From: FEN-1219 sp036563665
GTDB taxonomy: Bacteria; Pseudomonadota; Gammaproteobacteria; Steroidobacterales; Rariloculaceae
DNA length: 64,000 nucleotides
Direction of reading: 5' to 3'
Assembly (NCBI GenBank): GCA_036563665.1
Contig: DATCLY010000015.1
Location: 1 to 64,000 of the forward strand
In this document: piece after piece, positions 1 to 8,074 of the stretch
How positions within the stretch are numbered: position 1 is the stretch's first letter
How the letters are laid out: every line of letters starts with the position of its first letter
Program-made: the position numbers and the translations under genes
Notes under the pieces: model-generated
What the model was told of the DNA's origin: nothing
Seen by the model: only the letters and a program-made list of their open reading frames with translations
Databases searched by the model: none

Positions 1-188
1 AGCTGGCGCAGACCGCCGGCGTAGCCAGGGTCGCTACCCGACTCGCCGAGCTTGGGATCACCGAGGAGCTGCCGAATCTCGAGGCGCTGCGCAACGAGTT
101 CGCGCCTCGTGCCCCGCTGCAACCCAGCGTTCAGGTCGAATTGCCAACACTTGCCGCGTACGACCGTTTGGTCGGGTGCCGCCCATGA
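1..188 (+). CDS. istA: IstA-type transposase, 3' end only (IS21 family)
   Basis: The frame is open from the left edge of the window and ends at the TGA at 186-188. The roughly 61 visible residues finish in LPTLAAYDRLVGCRP, the usual look of an IstA C-terminus. IstA is the DDE transposase of IS21 elements; its catalytic core lies outside the window. The stop overlaps the ATG of the next gene (ATGA at 185-188), the arrangement typical of istA-istB. Whether the upstream part is intact cannot be seen. The call rests mainly on the linked IstB. Confidence 0.75.
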   Translation, partial: LAQTAGVARVATRLAELGITEELPNLEALRNEFAPRAPLQPSVQVELPTLAAYDRLVGCRP

Positions 189-985
189 GCGCGACACGTC
201 CTTCGGCTGACGCCGCTCGCCTGCCGCTCATGTTGACGGAGTTACGCTTGCCAACGATAAAAAGACTGTGGGCCGATCTTGCTGCCCAGTCCGATCATGA
301 GGGATGGCGGGCTGAGCGATTGCTGTCAGCACTCTTCGAGCATGAGATGGCAGAGCGCGAGACTCGACGCCTAGCCCGTCATCGAGCGGAGTCCGGCCTG
401 CCGCCGGACAAGTCACTCGACAGTTTCGATTTCGCCGCCGTGCCCACCGTCCCTCGGGCTCATGTCGCCGCACTCGTCGAAGGTGACGGTTGGCTCGAAC
501 GAGGGGCCAATGTGCTGCTGTTCGGCCCGCCTGGTGTTGGCAAATCTCATCTCATCGCCGCCATCGGTCATGGTTTGATCGATCGCGGCTGGCGCGTGCT
601 ATTCGCTCGCACAAGCGAACTCGTCCAGCGGCTGCAGGCTGCACGACGCGATCTGCGTTTGCCCGCGGAGCTCTCCAAGCTCGATCGCTTTGACCTGTTG
701 ATCCTCGACGACTTCAGCTACGTTCGCCGCGACCAAGCAGAAAGTAGCGTCCTGTTCGAGCTGATCTCCGAGCGTTACGAGCGCAAGAGCATCGCCATTA
801 CCGCAAATCAGCCATTCTCGGCGTGGGACCAAGTGTTCCCAGAGGCTGCGATGACCGTGGCCGCCGTCGATCGGCTCGTCCACCACTCAGCGATCTTCGA
901 GTTGAACGTAGAGAGTTACCGCCGTAAGGCCGCCGCTGAACGAAAGACGATGGATAAGGCAGCAGTCAGCAAGGCGAGGAAGTAG
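185..985 (+). CDS. istB: IstB-type ATPase, IS21 transposition helper protein
   Basis: A 266-residue AAA+ ATPase that assists IstA during IS21 transposition. It has the Walker A motif GPPGVGKSH, Walker B LLILDDFS, and the N-terminal helical region ending in HEMAERETRRLARH that is usual for IstB. The ATG at 185 overlaps the istA stop, so translation is probably coupled; a GTG at 176 is an alternative start but lacks that logic. Length is normal for the family and no disruption is visible. With its flanks it is less GC-rich than the rest of the window, fitting recent acquisition. The family call is secure; activity depends on IstA, which is cut by the window edge. Confidence 0.93.
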   Translation: MSATRPSADAARLPLMLTELRLPTIKRLWADLAAQSDHEGWRAERLLSALFEHEMAERETRRLARHRAESGLPPDKSLDSFDFAAVPTVPRAHVAALVEGDGWLERGANVLLFGPPGVGKSHLIAAIGHGLIDRGWRVLFARTSELVQRLQAARRDLRLPAELSKLDRFDLLILDDFSYVRRDQAESSVLFELISERYERKSIAITANQPFSAWDQVFPEAAMTVAAVDRLVHHSAIFELNVESYRRKAAAERKTMDKAAVSKARK

Positions 986-1005
986 CGTTTGGGTCCCTAT
1001 CCACA

Positions 1006-1054
1006 CCGGCCAAGATAATTGTCGTCGGCCGGCCAGCATAGTTGACGCCGAACA
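1006..1054 (+). repeat. Possible right end of the IS21 element with two inner repeats
   Basis: Downstream of istB two similar 14-mers occur, CCGGCCAAGATAAT at 1006-1019 and CCGGCCAGCATAGT at 1029-1042 (11 of 14 identical), followed by GACGCCGAACA ending at 1054. IS21-family ends carry several short terminal repeats and finish in CA, so 1054 may be the element boundary. The left end is outside the window, so the inverted repeat cannot be confirmed. Confidence 0.35.
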
Positions 1055-1202
1055 CTTGAGGCCGAGTCGACGGCGCGCCATTAGGGTGGCTCAGATATCT
1101 ATCACACCCGAGCGGCCACAGAGACGAGCATCCATTCCCGACGAGCCAACGCGCTCTCTTATGACGCGAACAACGTGAATAAAGGGCCTCGCTACAGGGC
1201 GC

Positions 1203-1703
1203 ATGGAACAGCGTACCCCAGAGATTCTGTCGAGAATGCTGGGCGTTAGCCTTGCAACCGCCCAGCTGCCGCTGATCATAGATGCCGCGCAAGTCGCTGA
1301 GCTCCTGCGCTGTACCAAGAGCCACGTCGAAGCACTTGCCGAACGAGGCAGGCTGCCCGCGACTAAGTACGGCAGAGGTTGGATCTTCGTAACCGCGCAG
1401 GTGATTCAATGCGTGCTCGAGGAATGCGCCGCAAATCTTTCCAGAGAGCGTGATAGTTCACAGTGCTCTGATCCAGTGCCTAAGCTGAACAAGGCGGAGG
1501 CGGCAACGTCTCAGTCTCCTTCGAGCAGCCGGACGTCGCATACCTCCGCCCTGACTCTCGACCGTTCGGTCACGCTCCGACCGCGTGGTCGTCCGCGCCG
1601 ACAACTCCCGGAGGAGGTAACTCTCCCTCACGGCGGGGCGATCGGCCTCTCGGCCGGTCAGCCGAGAAAGTCCGCTAGTTCCGAGCCGCGCAGGCTCAGG
1701 TAG
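1203..1703 (+). CDS. Helix-turn-helix DNA-binding protein, excisionase-like
   Basis: A 166-residue protein. Residues about 24-75 (LIIDAAQVAELLRCTKSHV, then GRGWIFV) form a winged helix-turn-helix of the excisionase/MerR-like HTH_17 type, which reads a small binding site through the first helices. The C-terminal half is low-complexity and basic, with SSSR and RPRGRPRR stretches like an AT-hook. It lies tail to tail with an integrase gene and overlaps it by 46 bases. That context suggests a recombination directionality factor or a regulator of the integrative element. It could also be a plain transcription factor. The last 100 residues have no recognisable domain. Confidence 0.7.
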   Translation: MEQRTPEILSRMLGVSLATAQLPLIIDAAQVAELLRCTKSHVEALAERGRLPATKYGRGWIFVTAQVIQCVLEECAANLSRERDSSQCSDPVPKLNKAEAATSQSPSSSRTSHTSALTLDRSVTLRPRGRPRRQLPEEVTLPHGGAIGLSAGQPRKSASSEPRRLR

Positions 1704-2800
1704 CGCTCTCGAGTGCGGGAATTGCGCATTCCTGCTGCACGCGCCAGTTGCTCCGTGGTAAGGGGAACCGGGGCCGTCAACACCCAGCGGCAGACAGCTT
1801 CATGGCGAGTATCATGGAAGTGCAAGTCAGTCGATCCCGCTTCTGCGAACACGCGTCTGAAGCGTCGGGAGAGGTCGCTCGAGGTCTTCGCCAACACTTT
1901 TGGATCGAGAGATCCATCCCAGAATGGCAGCAGCCGCCCGTCTTTGCGGACTTGCTCGAGCGCCGGCCAAGATGCCTGAAGAAGTGCGCGAGCTTCTGTA
2001 TTGAGCGGGACTACGCGCCGGTCGCCGTTCTTGGTCCGCCCAAGAAAGATCGATCGCTGCTCCAGGGAAATCTGATCGATCGTGAGAGTGTAGATCTCGC
2101 GCATGCGCATAGCCGTCCGCAAGGCGAGCTGGAACATCAAACATAGCCCTTCCGCCTCAGCCCGCTCTTCCAGCGTCTTTGCTGCGTCTCGCTTGGTTCG
2201 CAGCCTTTCGACGATGCGTTGCTCCTCATCGGGGTCGATGCGTCGGTTGCGCTCCACATCCACGGGGACGTCCTTCCCCTGCTCTGCAAGCTCCTCTATC
2301 GTGTGGTCGTCGTAGCCCGAGTACCCGTGCGGCAAGAGAGCCAGCGGATTTGAACTCAGCCAGTGAGGACGGGTTCCCGTAACCCATTGAAAGACCCGAG
2401 ACAGCGCCGATTTCTTCTTCCGAATCGTGCCCGGCGCAAGCGCCTTCCCCTTCATCGCCTTTATCCACGCTTCGGCCCAGTCGTAGTTGACCGTCGAGAG
2501 CAGCTGTGCGCCGATTTCCTGGACAATCGTGTCGAGCAGCGCGCCAGTGGCCGGGCGCACAGATTGAATCGCGCGATACGCTTGAATCGCCTTCGCGATA
2601 GTGACCGCTTCCTTGCGTTCGGTCCGCTGCATCCAAATGGGGATCTGGCCCTTGTCGAGTTCCGCCAACCCTCGTGCTGCAACTCGTTCGGCTTCCTCGC
2701 GGGTTGAGAATGTCGCGTAGAACGGCGATTTCAGCAGGCGGTGCTTGATCCGGAGCTCAAAGCTCCGCCCGCCGTTTCGCGTCCGAATGAGATAAGGCAT
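1658..2800 (-). CDS. Tyrosine recombinase / phage-type integrase
   Basis: A site-specific recombinase of about 380 residues. It has an N-terminal arm-binding region (MPYLIRTRNGGRSF, similar to the DUF6538 start of many integrases), a SAM-like core-binding domain around residues 65-155, and a C-terminal catalytic domain. Catalytic residues, counted from the ATG at 2809, are Arg235 in TAMRMREI, Lys260 in TKNGDRR, His332 and Arg335 in FHDTRHEA, and the nucleophile Tyr370 in RERYLSL. The usual LGH before the tyrosine is replaced by AGM. I prefer the ATG at 2800 because a GGGAG sits nine bases before it, while it abuts the ATG at 2809. The gene is next to tRNA-Cys, a classic integration target. 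No frameshift is visible. Confidence 0.92.
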   Translation of the reverse strand: MPYLIRTRNGGRSFELRIKHRLLKSPFYATFSTREEAERVAARGLAELDKGQIPIWMQRTERKEAVTIAKAIQAYRAIQSVRPATGALLDTIVQEIGAQLLSTVNYDWAEAWIKAMKGKALAPGTIRKKKSALSRVFQWVTGTRPHWLSSNPLALLPHGYSGYDDHTIEELAEQGKDVPVDVERNRRIDPDEEQRIVERLRTKRDAAKTLEERAEAEGLCLMFQLALRTAMRMREIYTLTIDQISLEQRSIFLGRTKNGDRRVVPLNTEARALLQASWPALEQVRKDGRLLPFWDGSLDPKVLAKTSSDLSRRFRRVFAEAGSTDLHFHDTRHEAVCRWVLTAPVPLTTEQLARAAGMRNSRTRERYLSLRGSELADFLG

Positions 2801-3046
2801 GTGCTGCATCTCCCATCGTTGTGAGGTGGATGCAGGCGTCTAGAAACGCGTTTTACCCGTGCGGCGAACCGGACGGTTTGCAACGGCATTTGTGCCGAAA
2901 TCGGGTGGTATTTGCCACCCGAACGAACCGAGACGAGCCGTTTTGAGCCGGTTTTCAGACCCGGCACGGCGCTTCGCGCAACGGCACGTTTACGCCGAAA
3001 ACTCGCTGGAATCAGTGGCTTGAGCGGAGTGGCAAAATCGGCGGGT
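2801..3046. other. Gap between integrase and tRNA-Cys, probable attachment-site arm
   Basis: No gene is visible here. The stretch is less GC-rich than the flanking core genome. It holds a perfect 7-bp dyad, CGGGTGG / CCACCCG, at 2902-2908 and 2915-2921, and repeated GAGCCGTTTT/GAGCCGGTTTT-like words near 2935-2955. Such short repeats are expected for integrase arm sites or for the integrase promoter, but neither can be assigned from sequence alone. Confidence 0.4.
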
Positions 3047-3120
3047 TGGAGGCTAGGACCGGAATCGAACCGGTGTACGCGGCTTTGCAGGCCGCTGCAT
3101 CACCACTCTGCCACCTAGCC
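3047..3120 (-). tRNA. tRNA-Cys (GCA anticodon)
   Basis: Read on the minus strand, the sequence folds as a cloverleaf. The 7-bp acceptor stem is GGCTAGG / CCTAGCC, the anticodon loop is CTGCAAA with GCA for cysteine, and the T loop is GGTTCGAATCC. The discriminator is T, followed by an encoded CCA at 3047-3049. A TGTGCTAAAT stretch about 20 bases upstream could serve as an extended -10 box. The 3' end faces the integrase gene, so this tRNA is the likely integration site of the element to its left. Confidence 0.97.
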
Positions 3121-3157
3121 GCAGAGACTCTGCGGGCCGCAATTTAGCACACTGGAG

Positions 3158-3172
3158 CCGCCCTTGGGGCGG
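3158..3172. terminator. Hairpin after the acyl-CoA dehydrogenase gene
   Basis: CCGCCC at 3158-3163 and GGGCGG at 3167-3172 form a 6-bp perfect stem with a 3-base loop, just past the stop codon at 3178 and before tRNA-Cys. There is no clear T run, so termination efficiency is uncertain. Confidence 0.4.
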
Positions 3173-3177
3173 ACCCG

Positions 3178-4338
3178 CTAGAACGCGCTCTCCCCAGTCA
3201 GCGCGCGGCCGACCACCAGCTGGTGGATCGACTCGGTGCCCTCGTAGGTCACCACGCTCTCGAGGTTCAGCATGTGGCGCATGGCGGCGTGCGCCGTCGT
3301 GATGCCCGCGGCGCCCAGGAGATCCCGGCAGTCCCGCGCGATGTCGAGCGCCGCCCGCACGTTGTTCCACTTGGCGAGCGACACCTGTGCCGGCGTGGCC
3401 GCCCCGGCATCCTCGAGCTGCGCGAGCCGATAGGCCATGAGCTCCGCCGCCGTGAGCTTGCGGGCCGCGTCCGCGAGGCGCGCCTGCACGAGCTGCGTCT
3501 GCGTGAGGGTCTTGCCGAAGAGCCGCCGCGTGGCCGCGTAGTCGAGCGCCTCCGCCAGGCACGCGCGGGCCGCGCCCACGGCGCCCCAGGCGATGCCGAA
3601 GCGCGCGCCCTCGAGGCAGTGCAGCGCCGCCTTGAGCCCGTTCGCCCCCGGCAAGCGGCTCGACTCCGGAACCCGCACGTCCGCGAGGAAGAGCTCGGCC
3701 GTGTCGGAAGCGCGCAGCGACAGCTTGTCGCCGATGGCGCGCGTCTCGAACCCGGGCGTGCCGCGCTCGACGAGGAAGCCGCTCACGCCCTCCTCCGTGC
3801 GCGCCCACACCACCGCCACGTCGGCCAGCGTGCCGTTCGTGATCCAGCACTTGCTGCCGTCGATCCACCAGTCCCCGTTCCGCTGCACGGCGCGCGTGCG
3901 CATGCCGGCCGGGTCCGAGCCGCCGTGCGGCTCGGTCAGGCCGAAGCAGCCGATCGCGCGGCCCTGCGCGAGCGCCGGGAGCCAGCGCGCCTTTTGCTCG
4001 TCCGAGCCGAAGGCGTCGATCGCGCCCATCACGAGGCTGCTCTGCACCGAGACGAAGCTCCGCAGGCTGCTGTCGCCCCGCTCGAGCTCGCGACAGATGA
4101 GGCCGTACGAGGTGGCATTGAGTCCCGCGCAGCCGTAGCCCTGCAGAGTGGCGCCGAGCAGGCCCAGCTCGGCGAGCCGCGGCACGAGCTCCGCCGGGAA
4201 GCGGTGCGCGGCGAAGGCGGGGCCGATGATCGGCAGCACCTCCGCGTCGACGAAGCGCGCCACGGTGTCCCGCACGAGCCGCTCCTCGTCCGTGAGGAGC
4301 GCGTCCACCGCGTAGAGATCGAGGGGGTCCGCGCTCAT
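3178..4338 (-). CDS. gcdH: Acyl-CoA dehydrogenase, glutaryl-CoA dehydrogenase type
   Basis: A 386-residue FAD enzyme of the acyl-CoA dehydrogenase superfamily, probably oxidising and decarboxylating glutaryl-CoA to crotonyl-CoA in lysine, tryptophan or aromatic catabolism. Family signatures include YGLICRELERGDSSLRS, SVQSSLVM and GCFGLTEPHGGSDPAGM around residues 78-146, which shape the flavin and acyl sites. The catalytic base is Glu366 in TYEGT near the C-terminus, the position used by GCDH. MRHMLNLESVVTYEGTESI matches the GCDH tail closely. Length is normal. It is preceded on the same strand by the SYLF gene with a 94-base gap, so co-transcription is possible but not clear. Substrate is inferred; another dicarboxyl acyl-CoA cannot be excluded. 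Confidence 0.9.
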   Translation of the reverse strand: MSADPLDLYAVDALLTDEERLVRDTVARFVDAEVLPIIGPAFAAHRFPAELVPRLAELGLLGATLQGYGCAGLNATSYGLICRELERGDSSLRSFVSVQSSLVMGAIDAFGSDEQKARWLPALAQGRAIGCFGLTEPHGGSDPAGMRTRAVQRNGDWWIDGSKCWITNGTLADVAVVWARTEEGVSGFLVERGTPGFETRAIGDKLSLRASDTAELFLADVRVPESSRLPGANGLKAALHCLEGARFGIAWGAVGAARACLAEALDYAATRRLFGKTLTQTQLVQARLADAARKLTAAELMAYRLAQLEDAGAATPAQVSLAKWNNVRAALDIARDCRDLLGAAGITTAHAAMRHMLNLESVVTYEGTESIHQLVVGRALTGESAF

Positions 4339-4432
4339 GGCGCTACCGGCGGCGCGCCGCCCGAGCGCGGGCGGGGTCGAGGGCGCGCGGCGGCCGGTGC
4401 GCCCCCCGGCGGCCGCCGCGACGCTGTGACGA

Positions 4433-4987
4433 TTACGGGTTGTTCAGCTCTTCGGCTACCCAGAAGCGCGTACCCGAAACGTCCGCATGGGCCATGAGCC
4501 CTTTGTCAGTCTGCTGGAAAATGGCGATGCCGTCGATGAAGCTCGACCGGACGGCCACGCCGTCCTGCCCCGCCGCGGCTTGCGCCGTGGCGCTCGAGTC
4601 CCATCCGCCGCGCACGAAGCGATTGAAGTGCGCCTCGGTCTCGAACAGGATCACCATGCTGAAGCGCTGCGCGCCGATGCCGAGGCCCAGGCCGCCGGTG
4701 CCCATGCGCATGTAGGTGCGCTGGCCGGTCTGCTTGTTCACCGCCACGCCCGTGCCGCCGCCGCCCGAGGCCAGCAGGAAACCGGCCTTGGTGGCCGTGA
4801 ACGCCGCATAGCCGGCCGCCCGGTCGTACAGCTCCTTCGCGCTCGGGTTCGCCTTGAGCACCTCGTCGAGCGCCTTCTGGGCGGCGGCGTCTATCTCTTG
4901 GCGCCTCGCGGCGCGGTCGTCCGACTGCGCGAGCGCCACCCCGCACGCCAACACCATCGCGATCGCGGCCAGAAAGGATCGTTGCAT
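4433..4987 (-). CDS. Exported lipid-binding SYLF (YSC84) domain protein
   Basis: A 184-residue protein with a cleavable signal peptide (MQRSFLAAIAMVLACGVALA) followed by the SYLF/YSC84 fold. Landmarks are the helical AQKALDEVLKANPSAKELYD, AAGYAAFTATKAGFLLASGG and the glycine-rich YMRMGTGGLGLGIGAQ region. Such domains bind phosphoinositides in eukaryotes; the bacterial periplasmic members have no settled role. The ATG at 4987 is preceded by GGAG with a 6-base spacer and starts the signal peptide directly, which argues against the longer start at 5047. It follows the HupE-like gene by 61 bases and may be co-transcribed with it. Confidence 0.88.
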   Translation of the reverse strand: MQRSFLAAIAMVLACGVALAQSDDRAARRQEIDAAAQKALDEVLKANPSAKELYDRAAGYAAFTATKAGFLLASGGGGTGVAVNKQTGQRTYMRMGTGGLGLGIGAQRFSMVILFETEAHFNRFVRGGWDSSATAQAAAGQDGVAVRSSFIDGIAIFQQTDKGLMAHADVSGTRFWVAEELNNP

Positions 4988-5048
4988 GGATATCTCCATC
5001 GCTTTGCGTTGCCGATCAAACACACTCAGCGTCTCGGCCGCGGCCACG

Positions 5049-5750
5049 TCAAGTCGTCACCGCGTAACCGGCGAGCTGATAGCCGGTCAGCACGAACCCC
5101 GCGCACATGAGCGCCACGTTCGTCGCGAAAGCGTGCTTCAAGAAGCTTCCCTGGGCACGCCACGCCGTGAACAGAATCAGCATGGCGGAGAGCGCGAGCA
5201 GCTGCCCCACCTCCACGCCCACGTTGAATGCCAGCATGTTGGCGACCAGGCCGTCGGGCGACAACGCGATGTCCTGCAGCTTGGTGGCCAGGCCGAAGCC
5301 GTGGAAGAAGCCGAACACCAGCACGGCCGCCTTCGTGTTCGGCTCCACCCCCAGGTACCGGAAACCGCCGACGTTCTCGAACGCCTTGTAGACCACCGAC
5401 AGCCCGATCACCGCGTCCACGAGATACGGGTTCACGTGGAACCCGCCGAGCACGCCGAGCAGCAGCGTGGTGCTGTGGCCCACGGCGAACAGCGTGACGT
5501 AGAGCGCCACGTCCTTGAGCCGGTAGAGGAAGAAGATGACGCCCGCCAGGAAGAGCAGATGGTCGTAGCCGGTGACCATGTGCTTCGCGCCGAGATAGAG
5601 GTACGGCCCGATCTGCGGTCCCGTCGCGCGCAGAAGGAACTCCTGGTCGTCGCCCGAGATGCCGTGGCCGAAGGCGGCCACGCTCCACAGGGCGGCGAGG
5701 CCGAAGACGGCCGGCAGCAGCGAGCGAGCCCGGCAGCGATGCAGCGTCAA
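5049..5750 (-). CDS. HupE/UreJ-like integral membrane protein
   Basis: A membrane protein of about 233 residues with an N-terminal signal-like helix, a histidine- and aspartate-bearing segment (GAKHMVTGYDHLLFLAG) and five or six further hydrophobic helices. The GYDHLLFL and VGHSTTLLLG signatures identify the HupE/UreJ_2 family, some members of which transport nickel or cobalt; a role here is not established because no nickel enzyme gene is adjacent. The start is taken as TTG at 5750, since a TACAAT -10 box lies at 5785-5780. The ATG at 5843 would sit upstream of that promoter and adds a low-complexity arginine-rich leader. Confidence 0.78.
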   Translation of the reverse strand: MTLHRCRARSLLPAVFGLAALWSVAAFGHGISGDDQEFLLRATGPQIGPYLYLGAKHMVTGYDHLLFLAGVIFFLYRLKDVALYVTLFAVGHSTTLLLGVLGGFHVNPYLVDAVIGLSVVYKAFENVGGFRYLGVEPNTKAAVLVFGFFHGFGLATKLQDIALSPDGLVANMLAFNVGVEVGQLLALSAMLILFTAWRAQGSFLKHAFATNVALMCAGFVLTGYQLAGYAVTT

Positions 5751-5779
5751 AGGACCCCCACGTCCGTCGGTTGGCGCGC

Positions 5780-5785
5780 ATTGTA
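5780..5785 (-). promoter_or_regulatory. Possible -10 box for the HupE-like gene
   Basis: On the minus strand the sequence reads GTTACAAT, a good sigma-70 -10 element (TACAAT), in an otherwise GC-rich gap. A start site would fall near 5773, about 23 bases before the TTG at 5750. No convincing -35 box is present. Confidence 0.4.
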
Positions 5786-5881
5786 ACACCGCGGCCGCGC
5801 ACGATTTCGGGGTACGAGCAGACTTCGCTCGGCGGCGCCCCACGCCTCGCCTTCCCGCCGGGCCTGCGCTAAGGTGCCGCT

Positions 5882-7558
5882 GTGAGCGGCACCAGCGAAG
5901 CGGCGCGCATGTCGGGCGGCGAAGCGCTCGTTCGCGCCGCCATGGCGAACGGCATCACCACCCTCTTCGGGCTCCCGGGCGCACAGATCTATCCCCTCTT
6001 CGACGCCGCGCAGCGCCTCGGCCTGCGCCTCGTGGTCCCGCGGCACGAGCAGACGGCGGGCTACATGGCGCTCGGCGCCGCGAAGGCCACGGGCCTGCCC
6101 GCGGCGTTCGCGGTGGTCCCCGGCCCCGGCGTGCTCAATGCCGCCGCGGCGCTCTGCACGGCGCGGGGCACCTGCTCGCCCGTCGTCGCGCTCGTCGGCC
6201 AGGTGCCCTCGAGCTATCTCGGCAAGGGGCGCGGCCACCTGCACGAGCTGCCCGACCAGCGCGCCACGCTCGCGAGCTTCCTCAAGGACGCGCTGCGCGC
6301 GCCGAGCGCGGCCGAGGCGTCCGCCGTGGTCAATCGCGCGTTCCGAACGGCGCGGAGCGGCCGGCCCGGCCCCGTGGCCGTCGAGATGTGCTGGGACGAC
6401 ATGGCGATCACGATGCCAGCCACGATCGAGCCGCCGGCACCGCTCGATCCGCCGCCCGAGCCCGATCCCGATGCCGTCGAGGCCGCGGCGGCCCTGATCG
6501 CGGCCGCGCGCAAGCCCATGATCATGTGCGGCGCGGGCGCGCAGCACGCGGCCGCGGAGGTGCAGGCGCTCGCGGAGCTGCTGTGCGCGCCCGTCACGGC
6601 GTTCCGCAGCGGCCGCGGCGTGGTGCCCGAGGATCATCCGCTCGGCGTCGCCGCGGTGGCCGCGCGCGAGCTCTGGGACGACGTCGATCTGCTGATCGGC
6701 GTGGGCAGCCGCCTCGAGATGCCGTACGGGCGCTGGGGCGACATGATGCGCTACGCCCCGGAGCCGCAGGACGGCCGCAAGCTCGTGCGCATCGACATCG
6801 ATCCCGCGGAGATGACGCGCTTTCGCCCGCACGTCGGCATCGTGGCCGACGCGGCCGTCGCATGCCGGCAGCTCGTGGAGCGGCTCGAGCGCCGCGTCGA
6901 TCCGGACCGCAACCGCGTCGCCGAGATCGCCGCCGCGAAAGCGACGGCCGCGCGCCTCATCGAGCGCATCCAGCCGCAGGCCGAGTATCTGCGCGTGATT
7001 CGCGCAGCCGTGCCGCGCGACGGGTTCCTCGTGCCCGAGGTGTCGCAGGTCGGCTTCACCTCGTACACCGGCGCCTACCCGGTGCTTGCCCCACGCACGT
7101 ATGTCACCGAGGGCCACCAGGGCACGCTCGGCTTCGGCTTCCCCACCGCGCTCGGCGTGAAGGTCGCCTGCCCGGAACGCGTGGTCGTGTCCGTGACGGG
7201 GGACGGCGGGTTCGCGTTCGCGCTCGCGGAGCTCGCGACGGCCGCGCAGTACCGCATCGCGACCGTCACGCTGCTCTTCAACAACGGCGCGTACGCCAAC
7301 GTGCTCCGCGACCAGCAGACGCTGTTCGAAGGGCGCGTGGCGGGCGCGCTGCTCGAGAATCCCGACTTCGTGCGGCTCGCCGAGAGCTTCGGCGTGGCCG
7401 CGCGGCGCGTGCGCACGCCGGCGGAGCTCGCGCCCGCGCTGGACGCCGCGCTCGCGTCCGACGCCCCCGCGCTCATCGAGATCGCGCTCGAGCGCGGCAG
7501 CGAAACCTCTCCCTGGCCGCTCATCCACATGCCGCGGCGGCCCTCCGCAGTGCTCTGA
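5882..7558 (+). CDS. Thiamine-diphosphate enzyme, acetolactate-synthase large-subunit-like
   Basis: A 558-residue ThDP-dependent enzyme with the three standard domains. The N-terminal Pyr domain carries the catalytic glutamate in RHEQTAGYMA, the central domain has GSRLEMPYGRW, and the C-terminal PP domain has the metal and ThDP motif GDGGFAFALAEL ending in NN. The overall order matches acetolactate synthase/IlvB-like proteins. No regulatory small subunit follows, so branched-chain biosynthesis is not assured; benzoylformate or oxalyl-CoA type decarboxylation are alternatives. The GTG at 5882 has AAGG seven bases upstream; an ATG at 5909 is a second choice. Two membrane-protein genes follow within 10 bases, so the three probably form an operon. 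Confidence 0.85.
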   Translation: MSGTSEAARMSGGEALVRAAMANGITTLFGLPGAQIYPLFDAAQRLGLRLVVPRHEQTAGYMALGAAKATGLPAAFAVVPGPGVLNAAAALCTARGTCSPVVALVGQVPSSYLGKGRGHLHELPDQRATLASFLKDALRAPSAAEASAVVNRAFRTARSGRPGPVAVEMCWDDMAITMPATIEPPAPLDPPPEPDPDAVEAAAALIAAARKPMIMCGAGAQHAAAEVQALAELLCAPVTAFRSGRGVVPEDHPLGVAAVAARELWDDVDLLIGVGSRLEMPYGRWGDMMRYAPEPQDGRKLVRIDIDPAEMTRFRPHVGIVADAAVACRQLVERLERRVDPDRNRVAEIAAAKATAARLIERIQPQAEYLRVIRAAVPRDGFLVPEVSQVGFTSYTGAYPVLAPRTYVTEGHQGTLGFGFPTALGVKVACPERVVVSVTGDGGFAFALAELATAAQYRIATVTLLFNNGAYANVLRDQQTLFEGRVAGALLENPDFVRLAESFGVAARRVRTPAELAPALDAALASDAPALIEIALERGSETSPWPLIHMPRRPSAVL

Positions 7559-7567
7559 AGCGCAGCG

Positions 7568-8074
7568 ATGGAGCTCCTGCTCTGGCTCGAGCGAACCGCG
7601 CCCGGCGTGTGGCTGCGCGAGTCGCCGTCGATCTTCGCCTTCCCCACCGTGCTGTTCCTGCACACGCTGGGGCTCGCGCTGCTGGTCGGCGTGAACGCGA
7701 CGCTCGATCTGTGGGTGCTCAAGTACCGCCTGCGCGTCGCCCCCGCCACGCTCACGCGCCTCGCGCAGCTCATGTGGCTCGGCTTCGGCGTCAACGCCGT
7801 CTCCGGCGTGTGGCTGCTGCTCGCCTATCCCGCCAAGGCGCTCACGAATCCGGTCTTCTACGGGAAGCTCGTGCTCATCGCGCTGGCGATCGTCGCGTTC
7901 GACCGCTTGAGGCCCCACGTCGTGGCTGCCACCCCGGGCGCCGCAGCCGCCGTCGGCCCGCGCGCGCGCACGCTCGCGGCGCTGTCCTTGGGGCTCTGGG
8001 CCGTCGCGATCCTGGCGGGCCGGCTGCTCGCGTACACGCACACCATGCTCATGGCGGAAGAGGCGTTTCGATGA
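7568..8074 (+). CDS. Four-helix integral membrane protein, first of a paralogous pair
   Basis: A 168-residue protein with about four membrane segments: FAFPTVLFLHTLGLALLVG, LAQLMWLGFGVNAVSGVWLL, FYGKLVLIALAIVAF and a C-terminal LGLWAVAILAGRLLAYTH. It resembles the small membrane proteins grouped as DUF6644, although that assignment is from memory. HTLGLALLVGVN has a histidine in the second helix that recurs in the next protein (LHFCALALIAGAVG), so the two are paralogues. It starts 10 bases after the ThDP-enzyme gene and ends in an ATGA overlap with its partner. The function is unknown; histidines in helices would allow heme binding or electron transfer, which is speculation. Confidence 0.75.
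   Translation: MELLLWLERTAPGVWLRESPSIFAFPTVLFLHTLGLALLVGVNATLDLWVLKYRLRVAPATLTRLAQLMWLGFGVNAVSGVWLLLAYPAKALTNPVFYGKLVLIALAIVAFDRLRPHVVAATPGAAAAVGPRARTLAALSLGLWAVAILAGRLLAYTHTMLMAEEAFR

Noticed and set aside
2886..2915. TGCAA and TGTGCCG words as a minus-strand sigma-54 promoter for the integrase
   Set aside because: Seven bases separate the two words instead of four.
5751..5843. Upstream ATG (5843) as start of the HupE-like gene
   Set aside because: A TACAAT -10 box lies inside this extension and the added residues are low-complexity; the TTG at 5750 leads straight into a signal-like helix.
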